The notes under the pieces: generated by a model
Database searches by the model: none
Told to the model about the DNA's origin: nothing
What the model saw: only the letters and a program-made list of their open reading frames with translations
From: Candidatus Methanogranum gryphiswaldense
GTDB lineage: Archaea > Thermoplasmatota > Thermoplasmata > Methanomassiliicoccales > Methanomethylophilaceae
Direction of reading: 5' to 3'
Length of the DNA stretch: 64,000 nt
Assembly: GCA_019262145.1 (NCBI GenBank)
Contig: CP076745.1
Coordinates: forward strand, 1,051,093-1,115,092
Part shown: piece after piece, positions 25,992 to 34,974 of the stretch
Layout of the letters: every line of letters starts with the position of its first letter
Position numbering within the stretch: position 1 is the stretch's first letter
Made by a program: the position numbers and the translations under genes

Positions 25992-27392
25992 ATGCATAAT
26001 TTTGCTCACGGAATAGATAAAAAACATCTGTTGATACTATTCGTGGCAATATTCGTAGCCCTTATTGACGGAATGGATGGAAGTATCGTAAACATCGCTC
26101 TTCCAACCTTAGCGGCTGAAATGGGCACAGATACAGGAACGATATCTTGGGTTACCGTATCGTACTTTATGATGCTGGCGGGAACAATACTTCTTTTCGG
26201 AAGAATAGCCAATAATAATGCAGTAAAGACAATATTGATCCTTGGACTCATCTTGTTCACTGTAAGTTCTCTGTTCTGTGGATTATCTGATTCCATCTCA
26301 ATGATCCTTATCTCAAGGATATTGCAAGGTACAGGTGCAGCAATGATGAGCGCTGCAATGCCGATGATGTGCGTGAGATATCTGCCAGCAAATAAGTTAG
26401 GCCTTGCACTCGGCGCCATGACATTAGGTTGCTCGATCGGTTATGCTACTGGACCTGCCCTAGGCGGATTCATAATAGATGCATTGTCCTGGCATTGGGT
26501 ATTTTTTATTAACATACCAATAGCGATCATCGTGTTGCCAATAATACTATTGGCAATACCAAAAGATGCTCCCAGAATTAAAAAACATATAGATCTGGCA
26601 GGAGCCCTGGCCTTCCTTCTCATGATCGTATTCGGAATATATGCACTTCAAAGATTCTGTTACGAAGGGGAATTCATAACATCAATGATAGCGGCAATAC
26701 TTTTCGCCGTAATGATAGGAGCATTCATTTATCTAGAACTTAGAAGAAAGAATCCTCTTCTTAACGTGCGTGTTTTTAAAAATAGGGATTTCAACTTTGT
26801 TTTTATTTCATTCCTTATTGTTAACCTCGTATACATGGGAATATTGTATCTTATACCGTTCTACCTAGAGATCAACTTGAATTTATCTTCATCCATGAGC
26901 GGAGTCTACCTGCTAATACCATCGATCGTGACACTGATATTTGTCGTTCCTTTCTCAAGAAAATCTGATTTCATAGGAAGAAGGATATTCAGCATCATTT
27001 CTTGTTTTTTATTATTGCTTGCCTGTGTTTTTTGGGCCATATTCTCACCTTACAAAGAGGTGATACCGCTGATCATTGCTTTGATTCTAATGGGGCTTAC
27101 ATGGGCCACATGCGGAGGTGCTATGGCAAGTCGCATTGTTGAAAAAACTGTCAATGAAAGTCGTGAAATAGGATCATCTTTGATGAGCGAGGCCATCTAC
27201 ATCGGATGTGCTGTTGGCACAGCACTTTACGCAATGATGTTCGTGCTCTATACCGGTTCAGGAAATACTGATTTTAAAGACCTTCCACCAGATACATTCC
27301 TTGACGGTTTTGTCTTTACACTAATCATATCTATTGTACTCTGTATCGCAGCATTGGTAATGTCTGCAGTAGTAAGAGACAACAAAGAATGA
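25992..27392 (+). CDS. MFS transporter, DHA2 (14-TM drug:H+ antiporter) family
   Basis: 466 residues with about 14 hydrophobic segments. The start of TM1 reads ALIDGMDGSIVNIALPTLA, the DHA2 motif D1 pattern, and LGCSIGYATGPALGGFI is antiporter motif C in TM5. It is an exporter in the cell membrane with unknown substrate. A related but clearly separate tandem pair lies at 48966-52073. It stands alone, 176 bp before the ArsP-like permease, in the same direction. It could belong to the metalloid-resistance region, but nothing proves this. Confidence 0.82.
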   Translation: MHNFAHGIDKKHLLILFVAIFVALIDGMDGSIVNIALPTLAAEMGTDTGTISWVTVSYFMMLAGTILLFGRIANNNAVKTILILGLILFTVSSLFCGLSDSISMILISRILQGTGAAMMSAAMPMMCVRYLPANKLGLALGAMTLGCSIGYATGPALGGFIIDALSWHWVFFINIPIAIIVLPIILLAIPKDAPRIKKHIDLAGALAFLLMIVFGIYALQRFCYEGEFITSMIAAILFAVMIGAFIYLELRRKNPLLNVRVFKNRDFNFVFISFLIVNLVYMGILYLIPFYLEINLNLSSSMSGVYLLIPSIVTLIFVVPFSRKSDFIGRRIFSIISCFLLLLACVFWAIFSPYKEVIPLIIALILMGLTWATCGGAMASRIVEKTVNESREIGSSLMSEAIYIGCAVGTALYAMMFVLYTGSGNTDFKDLPPDTFLDGFVFTLIISIVLCIAALVMSAVVRDNKE

Positions 27393-27568
27393 TGAAAAGC
27401 TATTTTTATTGTCATTTATACAACATAATACTGTATCATCTTAAGTATAAACAATCTAAATAATCCACAATCATAAATATGATTTACTAATCGATTAATT
27501 GAATAAAAGTACATTTCAAGAAAAATTGAAATATAAGATTAGCCCTTCAATACCTGTTAAGGATTAAA

Positions 27569-28642
27569 ATGGCCCTAAATATTCTCTTTGATGCCCTGAA
27601 CAGCGGATTGGAATACGTGATAAGCTATCTAGCTGAACATGTGATCACATGTCTGATCCCAGCATTCTTTATTGCCGGAGCCATCGCTGCATTAATCAAA
27701 AAAGACTCAGTGATAAAATATCTTGGACCTAAAGTATCAAAATACAAATCCTATTCTGTAGCATCTGTTTCAGGTACTCTATTGGCAGTGTGCAGTTGTA
27801 CGATACTACCGCTCTTTGCTGGCATATATAAAAAAGGTGCAGGTTTAGGGCCTGCGATCACTTTCCTATTTGCTGGCCCAGCCATAAATGTATTGGCCAT
27901 CATCTACACCGCACAGGTACTAGGTTTTAATATCGGAGTGGCCAGAGCTGTAGCTGCCATTTCTCTATCCATAGTGGTTGGACTTATAATGGCGTTCCTT
28001 TTCAAAAAAAGCGAAAAGGAAAAAGAAGAAAGTATAGGGCCAGATCCATTCTCGGTTTCAGACGAATCTGTACCAAGACCTAAATGGGTGATACCAATAT
28101 TCTTTGCGTTACTTGTAGGCATATTGATCTTTGGAGCGTCGTCCTTGGATTGGATGATCAAACTACCGATCGTATACATATTCACGATATTGATAGCTGT
28201 GATATTGATCTATTATTTCACAAGAGACCAGGTCACAGAATGGGGAACAGAAACATGGATGCTCACAAAGAAGATATTCCCCATATTGATAATTGGAACA
28301 TTTATTGTTGGAGTGTTTGCTTATTTTGTTCCTCCGGAAACATTTGCCCCTTATCTCGGTAGCAACAGTTTAGGCTCCACTTTCCTTGCCTCTTTGATAG
28401 GCGCCGTAATTTACATGCCGACCTTGATGGAGGTCCCGATAATCGGGGGTGTTTTCGGATACACAACCGGTGCCATGGCTAGTGGACCGGCGTTGGCACT
28501 TTTGCTCAGCGGACCGACAACCAGTCTGCCATCAATAGCCGTATTGTACAAAATAATAGGACTGAAAAAAACCCTTACTTACTGGATACTCGTGGTCATC
28601 ATGGCTACCATTGCAGGAATGATATATGGGGCCATAACATAA
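27569..28642 (+). CDS. ArsP-like permease (DUF318/PF03773 family)
   Basis: 357 residues, about eight membrane segments in two related halves. The family signature is in the first half: LAVCSCTILPLFAGIYKKGAGLGPA, split by a membrane turn, then FLFAGPAINV. The second half has IYMPTLMEVPIIGG and GPALALLLSGPTTSLPS. Relatives export trivalent organoarsenicals (ArsP), and others are linked to copper or zinc. The next gene is an ArsR-ArsM fusion, so export of methylated arsenicals is a good guess. Start ATG 27569. Confidence 0.82.
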   Translation: MALNILFDALNSGLEYVISYLAEHVITCLIPAFFIAGAIAALIKKDSVIKYLGPKVSKYKSYSVASVSGTLLAVCSCTILPLFAGIYKKGAGLGPAITFLFAGPAINVLAIIYTAQVLGFNIGVARAVAAISLSIVVGLIMAFLFKKSEKEKEESIGPDPFSVSDESVPRPKWVIPIFFALLVGILIFGASSLDWMIKLPIVYIFTILIAVILIYYFTRDQVTEWGTETWMLTKKIFPILIIGTFIVGVFAYFVPPETFAPYLGSNSLGSTFLASLIGAVIYMPTLMEVPIIGGVFGYTTGAMASGPALALLLSGPTTSLPSIAVLYKIIGLKKTLTYWILVVIMATIAGMIYGAIT

Positions 28643-28686
28643 TCAAAATTTATATCTAAAAATATTATAAATTAATAGCAATGTAT

Positions 28687-28706
28687 GTATATATGTACAT
28701 ATATAC
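28687..28706. promoter_or_regulatory. 20-bp perfect palindrome before arsR-arsM
   Basis: GTATATATGT followed by its exact reverse complement, ending seven bases before the chosen ATG (28714). It is a long AT-rich dyad of the kind bound by ArsR/SmtB proteins, so the ArsR domain of the fusion probably binds it. It may also contain the TATA box, which would make repression simple. Confidence 0.55.
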
Positions 28707-28713
28707 AATTATT

Positions 28714-29760
28714 ATGAACCTAATAAATGCAAAGTTCTTCAAAGCTTTAGGAGACGAAACCAGATTGAATATTGTAGGTTATCTGCTAAAGAAAGATTAT
28801 TGCGCATGTAATTTTGATAAGATCAGCGATAAGGATCAGACCACCATCTCTAGACATCTTAAGATACTTACAGAAGCAGGTATAATTAAGAACACAAAAC
28901 ATGGCAGGAACAATATTTACAGCATAAATGATGAAGAAATGAGATCCCTCCTTCTAAAGATCGGAATTGAAGAATTGGACTGCGACTGCGATTGTATTGT
29001 AAATGACAGAGAACAGTTCGTCAAAGAATCTGTAAAGGAAAGATATGGTAAGATCGCAGTATCAGACGTCCCATGTGGTTGTGGAAACAGCTGCTGTAGC
29101 GATTCGTATGATCCCATGAAACTTTCCGCATCCGTAGGATATTCTGAGGATGAGTTAAAGGTCCTACCCGGGTCCAATCTAGGACTAGGATGCGGGAATC
29201 CTGGAGCGCTAGGCAATATCAAAGAAGGCCACATTGTCCTTGATCTCGGCAGCGGGGCAGGCATGGATGCATTCCTCGCAGCCCGTCGTGTTGGAAATTC
29301 AGGTAAGGTCATTGGTGTTGATTTTACACCAGAGATGATTAAAAAGGCCGAACGTAATGCAAAAGAAAATGGTATTACCAACGTAGAATTCAGATATGGG
29401 GATATTGAAAAACTCCCTGTTGATGACAACTCGATCGACATCATACTTAGCAACTGTGTCATAAATCTTGTACCAAATAAACTGAACGTCTTCAAGGAAG
29501 CGTACAGGGTCTTGAAAGATAACGGCAAAATGTACATCTCTGACATGGTCCTATTAGAAGAACTCACTGAAGAACAAAGAAACGACAAGGACCTTATCAC
29601 AGGGTGTGTTGGCGGGGCCATCCTTAAAAATGATTATCTGAACCTGATAAAACAAGCAGGATTCCACCTAGATAACATTTTAGAAGACAAAAAAATAAGT
29701 AAGGTACAATATCAAGGTCTCCCAGTAGAAAGCTTGAAGGTCGTTGCCAATAAAATTTAA
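28714..29760 (+). CDS. arsM: ArsR-ArsM fusion: regulator plus arsenite methyltransferase
   Basis: About 348 residues. Residues 1-90 form an ArsR/SmtB winged helix (FFKALGDETRLNIVGYLL, TTISRHLKILTEAGI) with cysteines in DYCACNF. A linker with DCDCDC follows. From about residue 125 comes an AdoMet-dependent As(III) methyltransferase. Cys pairs PCGCGNSCC lead into YDPMKLSASVGYSEDEL and the AdoMet-binding loop VLDLGSGAGMDAF. NCVINLVPNK carries the catalytic Cys, and GCVGGAI the next conserved Cys. ArsM turns As(III) into methylated, often volatile forms. The start ATG at 28714 is chosen because the region upstream is a palindrome. Regulator and enzyme in one chain imply self-regulation by the substrate. 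Confidence 0.9.
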   Translation: MNLINAKFFKALGDETRLNIVGYLLKKDYCACNFDKISDKDQTTISRHLKILTEAGIIKNTKHGRNNIYSINDEEMRSLLLKIGIEELDCDCDCIVNDREQFVKESVKERYGKIAVSDVPCGCGNSCCSDSYDPMKLSASVGYSEDELKVLPGSNLGLGCGNPGALGNIKEGHIVLDLGSGAGMDAFLAARRVGNSGKVIGVDFTPEMIKKAERNAKENGITNVEFRYGDIEKLPVDDNSIDIILSNCVINLVPNKLNVFKEAYRVLKDNGKMYISDMVLLEELTEEQRNDKDLITGCVGGAILKNDYLNLIKQAGFHLDNILEDKKISKVQYQGLPVESLKVVANKI

Positions 29761-29872
29761 AAACCTTTTTACAAACTATTTAATTGATCAGAATTCCAAA
29801 ATGATATGAACCCTATTTGATCGGCGATCACAACGCACGATATGACATATAATGATAAAAATTTATTAAATA

Positions 29873-29901
29873 TCAAAGCAGAACTTGTTTTTCTGCTTTG
29901 A
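29873..29901. terminator. Convergent terminator-like hairpin
   Basis: Perfect 11-bp stem TCAAAGCAGAA / TTCTGCTTTGA with a 7-base loop between the ends of arsM and the AhpD-like gene, followed by ATTTAATTT. Confidence 0.6.
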
Positions 29902-29932
29902 ATTTAATTTAAAATTTGGATCTGCAACAAGA

Positions 29933-30259
29933 TCATTTGATACAACCGCATTTGACATTCCCAGCGATGAGATCTTGCCAATCTTTAAGGACGTCATGTG
30001 TCCAACAGTCATCAGCACCCGCTGATTCACGCATCACCAATGCCAATATGTAATTCAATTCCTTGACTGTAGCTCCTGCTTCTAAGGCACCCTTGAAATG
30101 CTTTCTCACACATGGTGCGCTCCTGGACTTTATGGACAATGCAAAACATATGAACTGGTAAGTTTTTTCGTCAATAGATCTTTTTTCACGATACATATCA
30201 TCCATATCGTCCAACATCTCTGTGAATTCAGGAAAGAACTCCTCCAACATTCTTGTCAT
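29933..30259 (-). CDS. Carboxymuconolactone decarboxylase / AhpD-like protein
   Basis: 108 residues, the CMD/AhpD small helical fold. The family motif is SRSAPCVRKHFKGALEAGAT (a Cys...His pair). The usual CxxC is replaced by a single Cys four residues before the His. C-terminal KCGCIK adds two cysteines. Members include peroxidase-type disulfide reductases and alkylhydroperoxidase partners. Its start overlaps the stop of the thioredoxin-like gene by four bases, so the two are coupled. Possibly part of arsenic or thiol stress defence. Confidence 0.75.
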   Translation of the reverse strand: MTRMLEEFFPEFTEMLDDMDDMYREKRSIDEKTYQFICFALSIKSRSAPCVRKHFKGALEAGATVKELNYILALVMRESAGADDCWTHDVLKDWQDLIAGNVKCGCIK

Positions 30260-30558
30260 TTTTTCTCACCTTTGCTTATCAGTTCCACGATTTCCTGTGT
30301 ACTAAGGACCTTGCCCACAGATACTATATCCTTGCCTATCACTAGAGCAGGCGTGACCATAACGCCATATCTAGCTATCTCGTTGATGTCTGTTACGTGG
30401 CCGACCTCAAAATCCTTTCCAGATAGCTTGACTGCTTCTTTAGCATTGGATTCCAACTGTTTACATTTCAAACATCCGGTTCCAAGCACTTTCACATAGG
30501 CATCATCATTTGCATGACCTTCACATCTACCCTCGTTCTTTCTACTGAATAATCCCAT
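30256..30558 (-). CDS. Thioredoxin-like small redox protein (Thioredoxin_3 type)
   Basis: 100 residues. The redox motif is GTGCLKCKQLE, and the thioredoxin cis-proline is in VMVTPALVIG, typical of archaeal small disulfide proteins such as MTH895. It likely supplies electrons for the arsenate reductase or the AhpD-like protein coupled downstream. An N-terminal leader of about 20 residues contains one extra Cys. Same direction as the arsC operon, 106 bp after the small conserved gene. Confidence 0.82.
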   Translation of the reverse strand: MGLFSRKNEGRCEGHANDDAYVKVLGTGCLKCKQLESNAKEAVKLSGKDFEVGHVTDINEIARYGVMVTPALVIGKDIVSVGKVLSTQEIVELISKGEKK

Positions 30559-30664
30559 TTACATACACTCTCCGATTGATTGCTACTGACTTTAAAGAAT
30601 AAAAATGTGTACTGAGACCACGCAGTCTACTTTATTAGATGTTAACTTAAAATTGATCTTGATG

Positions 30665-31009
30665 TCAGAGCAATTCGCCTTTCTCATCCACGAAAACAAT
30701 GTCGTTCCTTTCGATCTTCTTGACCATATTTTTTGAAAGCATCCCCATTTCCAACCAAGCCGCGTTCATGACACCTGTTGGAACGAGACAGGTCAAAGAC
30801 ATATCTCCCCTCATATCTCTGGTATTCACCTTACTGGCCTCCAGATCTGTTATATCTACTATTGATAATGTTTTCAAACGTTCCCCATAGGCTTTTACCT
30901 TGGGACAATCCGATTCGATCGATATGTCAATGTCTCCGTCCTCCCGCATATTAGTTGTGATCCTATGTGTTTTTCCACAAACTCTCATGTTTACAATTAC
31001 ATTGGCCAT
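30665..31009 (-). CDS. Conserved hypothetical protein in the ars operon (paralogue of 12155-12526)
   Basis: 114 residues of unknown function. It aligns over nearly its whole length with the protein at 12155-12526. Both have CxKTH, DGDIDI(S/H)I(E/D)SDC, a YG(E/K)RL block and LEMGMLSKN. Only three bases separate it from arsC, in the same direction, so it is an operon member. The conserved Cys/His/Asp residues hint at metal or metalloid binding. Family possibly DUF6951, from memory and unverified. Confidence 0.65.
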   Translation of the reverse strand: MANVIVNMRVCGKTHRITTNMREDGDIDISIESDCPKVKAYGERLKTLSIVDITDLEASKVNTRDMRGDMSLTCLVPTGVMNAAWLEMGMLSKNMVKKIERNDIVFVDEKGELL

Positions 31010-31012
31010 ATC

Positions 31013-31411
31013 TCAAACCCCCATCTTAAGATCTGAATTCAATAATTCCTTGACCTTGCCTTCAATCAAAGTAATGACTTCCACGTATTTTTGATCGGAG
31101 ATGCCTTTGGGATCTGGAATATTCCATGCAACTCTTCTTTTGCACGGCATATACGGACAAGTTACACCGCAACCCATTGTGACCACAACATCCACGGGAG
31201 GCAGATCGGATATCAGTTTTGGGAATTGCTTATCGGTCATTTGAATTCCGAATATCTCCTTCAAATGACGCACAGCATCCGGATCGATGCATTCTGAAGG
31301 TTCTGATCCTGCAGAATAACATGTAAAACTTCCATCTGATAACGAATTGCCGATCGCCTCGGCTATTTGGCTTCTGCAGGAATTGTGTACGCAGATGAAT
31401 GCTATCTTCAT
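31013..31411 (-). CDS. arsC: Arsenate reductase, low-molecular-weight phosphatase type
   Basis: About 132 residues. N-terminal P-loop CVHNSCRSQ (Cys-x5-Arg-Ser) is the arsenate-binding catalytic loop. Further conserved cysteines occur in TMGCGVTCPYMPCK, whose pair would form the disulfide relay of thioredoxin-coupled ArsC. DPKG and the last helix match the family. It reduces As(V) to As(III) for export by ACR3. Start ATG 31411 is selected because it aligns with the family start (MKIAFIC) and has GGACAG upstream. Confidence 0.9.
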   Translation of the reverse strand: MKIAFICVHNSCRSQIAEAIGNSLSDGSFTCYSAGSEPSECIDPDAVRHLKEIFGIQMTDKQFPKLISDLPPVDVVVTMGCGVTCPYMPCKRRVAWNIPDPKGISDQKYVEVITLIEGKVKELLNSDLKMGV

Positions 31412-31440
31412 ATTGATCTGTCCAATTAATTGAAAAAAGT

Positions 31441-32067
31441 TCAATCTTTATACTCACCCAATGTCAAATACGCCGGAAGTTCGAAACCACTTTTTGGACC
31501 GACGACCGTTTTCCATTTCGTGATCATCTCTACCTGACGCTCTATCCCTTCACAAAGTCCAGGCAGTATTATTGTGCGTCCGGTCACTTTATTGGCGATA
31601 CCTGATGTTGTAATTCCTTTCATTACCGTAGCTGGCGTCATGACATGCATGATGGCGGCATGATCGATGGTGAATCCCTTGGTATCCGTTGGCACGATCC
31701 ATACACTTACATCCGGGGCATTTCTGAAGATCAACTTGAGAACATAATGAGTTACCGTGCAATTACCTGTTACTATCACAGGCGAATCGGCTGTTGGAGA
31801 ATTTATCTCTATCAGTGTCTCTGGTATCACGCTCATAGAATAATCGGCCTCGCGCACTTCCAATCTTATGGAAAGAGGACCCCCAAGTGATTCCATCATC
31901 ATCAATGCCATCTCAGGACATTGCTCTGTTTTCACAGTACCTTCGCTCAAAGCTTTTGCAAATGCCAGACAATCAACATGCCCGCATCCGCCGCAATCCT
32001 TACCTGGCAAATATTTCACTATATCGTCAGGTGACAACCCATAGAAATCCACTGCTGCTATTACCAT
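31441..32067 (-). CDS. Mini CdhE-like Fe-S protein in the ars operon
   Basis: About 208 residues. The N-terminus has the four-Cys cluster motif of the acetyl-CoA synthase corrinoid protein large subunit: KDCGGCGHVDCLAFA plus QCP. The later part matches the C-terminal domain of the same protein (VTGNCTVTHYVL, VPTDTKGFTIDHA, GITTSGIANKV, IILPGL, KWKTVVGPKSGFELPAYL). The large TIM-barrel middle of CdhE (normally about 450 residues in all) is missing. Located between acr3 and arsC. Whether it still binds a corrinoid is unknown. The start ATG 32067 has GGAGAG ahead. Its presence in an arsenic operon suggests a redox or methyl-handling role. Confidence 0.7.
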   Translation of the reverse strand: MVIAAVDFYGLSPDDIVKYLPGKDCGGCGHVDCLAFAKALSEGTVKTEQCPEMALMMMESLGGPLSIRLEVREADYSMSVIPETLIEINSPTADSPVIVTGNCTVTHYVLKLIFRNAPDVSVWIVPTDTKGFTIDHAAIMHVMTPATVMKGITTSGIANKVTGRTIILPGLCEGIERQVEMITKWKTVVGPKSGFELPAYLTLGEYKD

Positions 32068-32124
32068 TATTATCTCTCCTTTACCTTCAATATCTGTATT
32101 TTTTATCAATTTTTATTTGATCTA

Positions 32125-33267
32125 TTACGATTCTCTGCATCTGCCCTTTTTATTATCGATCCTTTTTACATGTCCTTCACTGTCATAGTATTTCCTTTGG
32201 AAATACAACGACAGATGAACGAATCCTATCATTACCGGCACCTCTACAAGAGGGCCTATAACCGCTGCGAAAGCCACTCCTGAACTGATACCGAACACTC
32301 CGACTGCAACTGCGATAGCGAGTTCGAAATTGTTACTGGAAGCGGTGAACGATTGTGCTGCTGCATGCGGATAATCAAATTTGAAACGCCATGATAGGCC
32401 GAATGACAAAAGGAACATTATCGCAAAATAGCAAAGCAGGGGTATAGCGATCCTGATCACATCGACCGGCAATTGCACAATGTAATCACTCTTAAGAGAG
32501 AACATTATCACTATCGTGAACAAAAGGGCAAGCAAGGAGATCTTTCCGGCGATAGGCATGAATTTATCATCATACCATTCCTTGCCCATGCGGGGCCTCA
32601 ACAGGTACCTTGTAGCTATGCCAGAAAAGAATGGTATCCCAAGATAGATCAACACACTTATGGCTATGGATGCCATCGATATCTCTACATCCACTCCGGA
32701 ACCTGGCGAGATGAAATCCGATAACACTGCTATCAAGAAATAAGCATAGAAGGAGAACATTATTATCTGGAACACAGAATTTATTGCAACAAGTATAGCT
32801 GCATATTCGTTGTCTCCCTTGGCCAATTCGTTCCACACCAGCACCATGGCTATGCATCTGGCGATACCAACAATTATGACACCTATACGATACTCTGGCA
32901 TATCTGGAAGGAATATCCATGCCAGAGCGAACATCAGAAAAGGCCCCACTACATAATTCAAGAATAAGGACGTGGAGAACATCTTCTTCGCTCCTGGCAT
33001 ATGGGTGACCTTTCCAAGTTCCTCATACTTCACTTTGGCAAGAGGCGGATACATCATCAATATCAGACCGATGGCCAAAGGTATGGACGTCGTACCGATA
33101 CTAAGAGAACCTATGAAATCAGCTAAACCTGGAATTAGTATGCCTAGCCCTATACCGAGGGCCATTGCTACGAATATCCAAATTGTAAGATATCTGCTTA
33201 GAAAGGGCAATCTTTCTGAAACTTTTAAACTCCCGTTGGATCTTGCATTACTGTTCGAACCGACCAT
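32125..33267 (-). CDS. acr3: ACR3-family arsenite efflux permease
   Basis: 380 residues, ten hydrophobic segments. The conserved essential Cys is seen in [19 protein letters not shown] (TM4), and [17 protein letters not shown] is the second family signature. It expels As(III) using the membrane potential or proton gradient. First gene of the ars operon, divergent from the ArsR gene at 33413. The shared gap has an inverted repeat. Confidence 0.93.
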   Translation of the reverse strand: MVGSNSNARSNGSLKVSERLPFLSRYLTIWIFVAMALGIGLGILIPGLADFIGSLSIGTTSIPLAIGLILMMYPPLAKVKYEELGKVTHMPGAKKMFSTSLFLNYVVGPFLMFALAWIFLPDMPEYRIGVIIVGIARCIAMVLVWNELAKGDNEYAAILVAINSVFQIIMFSFYAYFLIAVLSDFISPGSGVDVEISMASIAISVLIYLGIPFFSGIATRYLLRPRMGKEWYDDKFMPIAGKISLLALLFTIVIMFSLKSDYIVQLPVDVIRIAIPLLCYFAIMFLLSFGLSWRFKFDYPHAAAQSFTASSNNFELAIAVAVGVFGISSGVAFAAVIGPLVEVPVMIGFVHLSLYFQRKYYDSEGHVKRIDNKKGRCRES

Positions 33268-33284
33268 ATCTCTTCCCTACCATA

Positions 33285-33302
33285 TTTCAAATAATATTGA
33301 AA
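33285..33302. promoter_or_regulatory. Dyad between acr3 and arsR
   Basis: TTTCAA-ATAATA-TTGAAA, 6-bp arms, between the divergent arsenite exporter and ArsR genes. A probable ArsR site. Confidence 0.5.
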
Positions 33303-33412
33303 TGATATTCTCGGTATAAATATATTCTCAGTCGTGTTCCTGAAAAGAAACATGTTTGCACAATATTCAAGTCGACAGGTTTGGACAATTTACGTATGAA
33401 ATGGAGAATAAG

Positions 33413-33805
33413 ATGACAAAAAAAGAGTGCGTTAAAGAAACTTGTTGTTCGAATATAATAGACCTTCCAACAGAAATGGAGGAGATTATGTGTCTCAACG
33501 GAGGTCTCAAGGAAATAAAGAAACGTGTCCCAAAAAAAGAAGAATTGGTCAATGAATCAATGACCTTCAAAGCCCTATCCGATCCGATACGTCTACAGAT
33601 AATACACGCACTTCTGATATCTGATTTGTGCCCCTGCATATTGAAGGAAATAACAGATACAACAGACTCTAAACTATCATATCATCTAAATATATTGGAA
33701 GAAGCAGGTCTAATATCAAATTCTCCTAGGAAAAAATGGCGCATTTATGGATTAACCGAATATGGTAGATCTGTGATCAACAATTATTTATCATTATCAA
33801 AATAA
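33413..33805 (+). CDS. arsR: ArsR-family metalloid-responsive repressor
   Basis: About 130 residues. The ArsR winged helix spans roughly residues 45-125 (TFKALSDPIRLQIIHALL, DSKLSYHLNILEEAGLI, RKKWRIYGLTEYG). Metal-ligand candidates: CVKETCCSN near the N-terminus and DLCPCIL in the alpha-3/4 position. ATG at 33413 has GGAG seven bases ahead; ATG 33401 is also possible. Divergent from acr3, which it probably represses until As(III) binds. Confidence 0.87.
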   Translation: MTKKECVKETCCSNIIDLPTEMEEIMCLNGGLKEIKKRVPKKEELVNESMTFKALSDPIRLQIIHALLISDLCPCILKEITDTTDSKLSYHLNILEEAGLISNSPRKKWRIYGLTEYGRSVINNYLSLSK

Positions 33806-33822
33806 AAACAGATATCCTGTTT
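33806..33822. terminator. Short hairpin between convergent arsR and rrf2
   Basis: AAACAG-ATATC-CTGTTT directly after the arsR stop. The stem is short (6 bp). Confidence 0.4.
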
Positions 33823-33857
33823 GTCGATTGAAACAAAACAATCTAAGCCCATTACAA

Positions 33858-34301
33858 TCAAATATCGATCTGTATGACGTTGCCCGCCCTTTCCCACGAG
33901 ATCAGATCGGCAAGCGTTATATTGTCTATGACTGAGGACATTGCATCATCTATCTTGGTCCACAGTTTCACTGTTGTGCAATTCTCGAATCTGTCACAAT
34001 ACTCCAAGCCTTCCTTTACACATGGCACTATCGAAAGATCTCCTTCGACTGCCCTAATTATGCTGCCCACTGTGTATTCTTCAGGTCTTCTAGTCAACAC
34101 ATATCCACCCTGAGGTCCTCTTACACTTCTGACAAACCCCGCACGGTTAAGACTCGAAATTATCGCCTCAAGATACTTTGGTGAGATATCCTGCCTATCG
34201 GATATGTCCTTGATCTTGATCGCGCCGTCCTTTTGGTAGAGTGCAATATCAAGCATCAAACGCATGGCGTACCTTCCTTTCGTAGATATCAGCTTTGACA
34301 T
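33858..34301 (-). CDS. Rrf2-family regulator 2 (IscR/CymR-like)
   Basis: 147 residues. Opens with LISTKGRYAMRLMLDIA, recognition helix ISPKYLEAIISSLNRAG, then GPQGGYVLTRRPEEYTV. Three cysteines (PCVKEGLEYCDRFENC) match the cluster-binding spacing of IscR. Unlike regulator 1, it sits at the downstream end of a cysteine and Fe-S assembly block (iscS, iscU, cysK), so control of these genes in answer to Fe-S status or cysteine is likely. Start ATG 34301. Confidence 0.87.
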   Translation of the reverse strand: MSKLISTKGRYAMRLMLDIALYQKDGAIKIKDISDRQDISPKYLEAIISSLNRAGFVRSVRGPQGGYVLTRRPEEYTVGSIIRAVEGDLSIVPCVKEGLEYCDRFENCTTVKLWTKIDDAMSSVIDNITLADLISWERAGNVIQIDI

Positions 34302-34349
34302 TACTTTACACCCTTGCTATTTTTGTTTCCATCGAGATGTCTGAAATTT

Positions 34350-34874
34350 TCATATACGTACAAATCCTAATTTTGAATAGTCCTCTCTTGAGAACCTATG
34401 ATATGTCAAATGTCCACACTCTGTAGTTATGCAATACACATAAGGGTCTGTGCCATCCTTGAAATATACAACAGAATCGAACTCTTCTCCTTCTATGTCC
34501 TTCCATATGCAATCTGCTGAGATATTCTGTAACCTTGCCTTCAATTCTTTGGTTTCCACATGTTCAAGAACAGAATCCACAAATACCTTCAGAACAGGAC
34601 TAACAGGAAGAGTGCTGACATATCTGCATCCTTCTTCAGGCACTATTATTCTTACCCTGTTGTCCAAAATGGAACACTCGACTTTACCAAGCCGTTCCTT
34701 CGAGTCCTCCATGAACTCATCCAATATCTCATTCGATCCATTACAGATCCCGTCGGGAGAAAATAGACTGTCCAAAGGAATGTAAAGTGAAACAGCTCCC
34801 TTAGCGAGACCCAATTTCACCTGTGTTTCCTGAATGGTCGATATGACCGCGTTCTCCAACTCTTTTGAATCCAT
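34350..34874 (-). CDS. Hypothetical cytoplasmic protein
   Basis: 174 residues, no membrane segment, family not recognised with confidence (possibly DUF3877, unverified). It starts with a helical stretch (MDSKELENAVISTIQETQVKLGLAKGAV cut short here), has a VRIIVPEEGCRYVS strand in the middle, and ends with CGHLTYHRFSREDYSKLGFVRI. Located between cysK and the Rrf2 gene, transcribed with them, so it may take part in sulfur or Fe-S metabolism. That link is based on position only. Confidence 0.55.
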   Translation of the reverse strand: MDSKELENAVISTIQETQVKLGLAKGAVSLYIPLDSLFSPDGICNGSNEILDEFMEDSKERLGKVECSILDNRVRIIVPEEGCRYVSTLPVSPVLKVFVDSVLEHVETKELKARLQNISADCIWKDIEGEEFDSVVYFKDGTDPYVYCITTECGHLTYHRFSREDYSKLGFVRI

Positions 34875-34974
34875 CTATATTCTCCCTTCTCCCGTGAGAT
34901 CGTAAATAGTTTGAAAGATCGTTGCTTTTTTGTAGACTACTCAGTAACAACATGATATATTGATCCAAATATTC

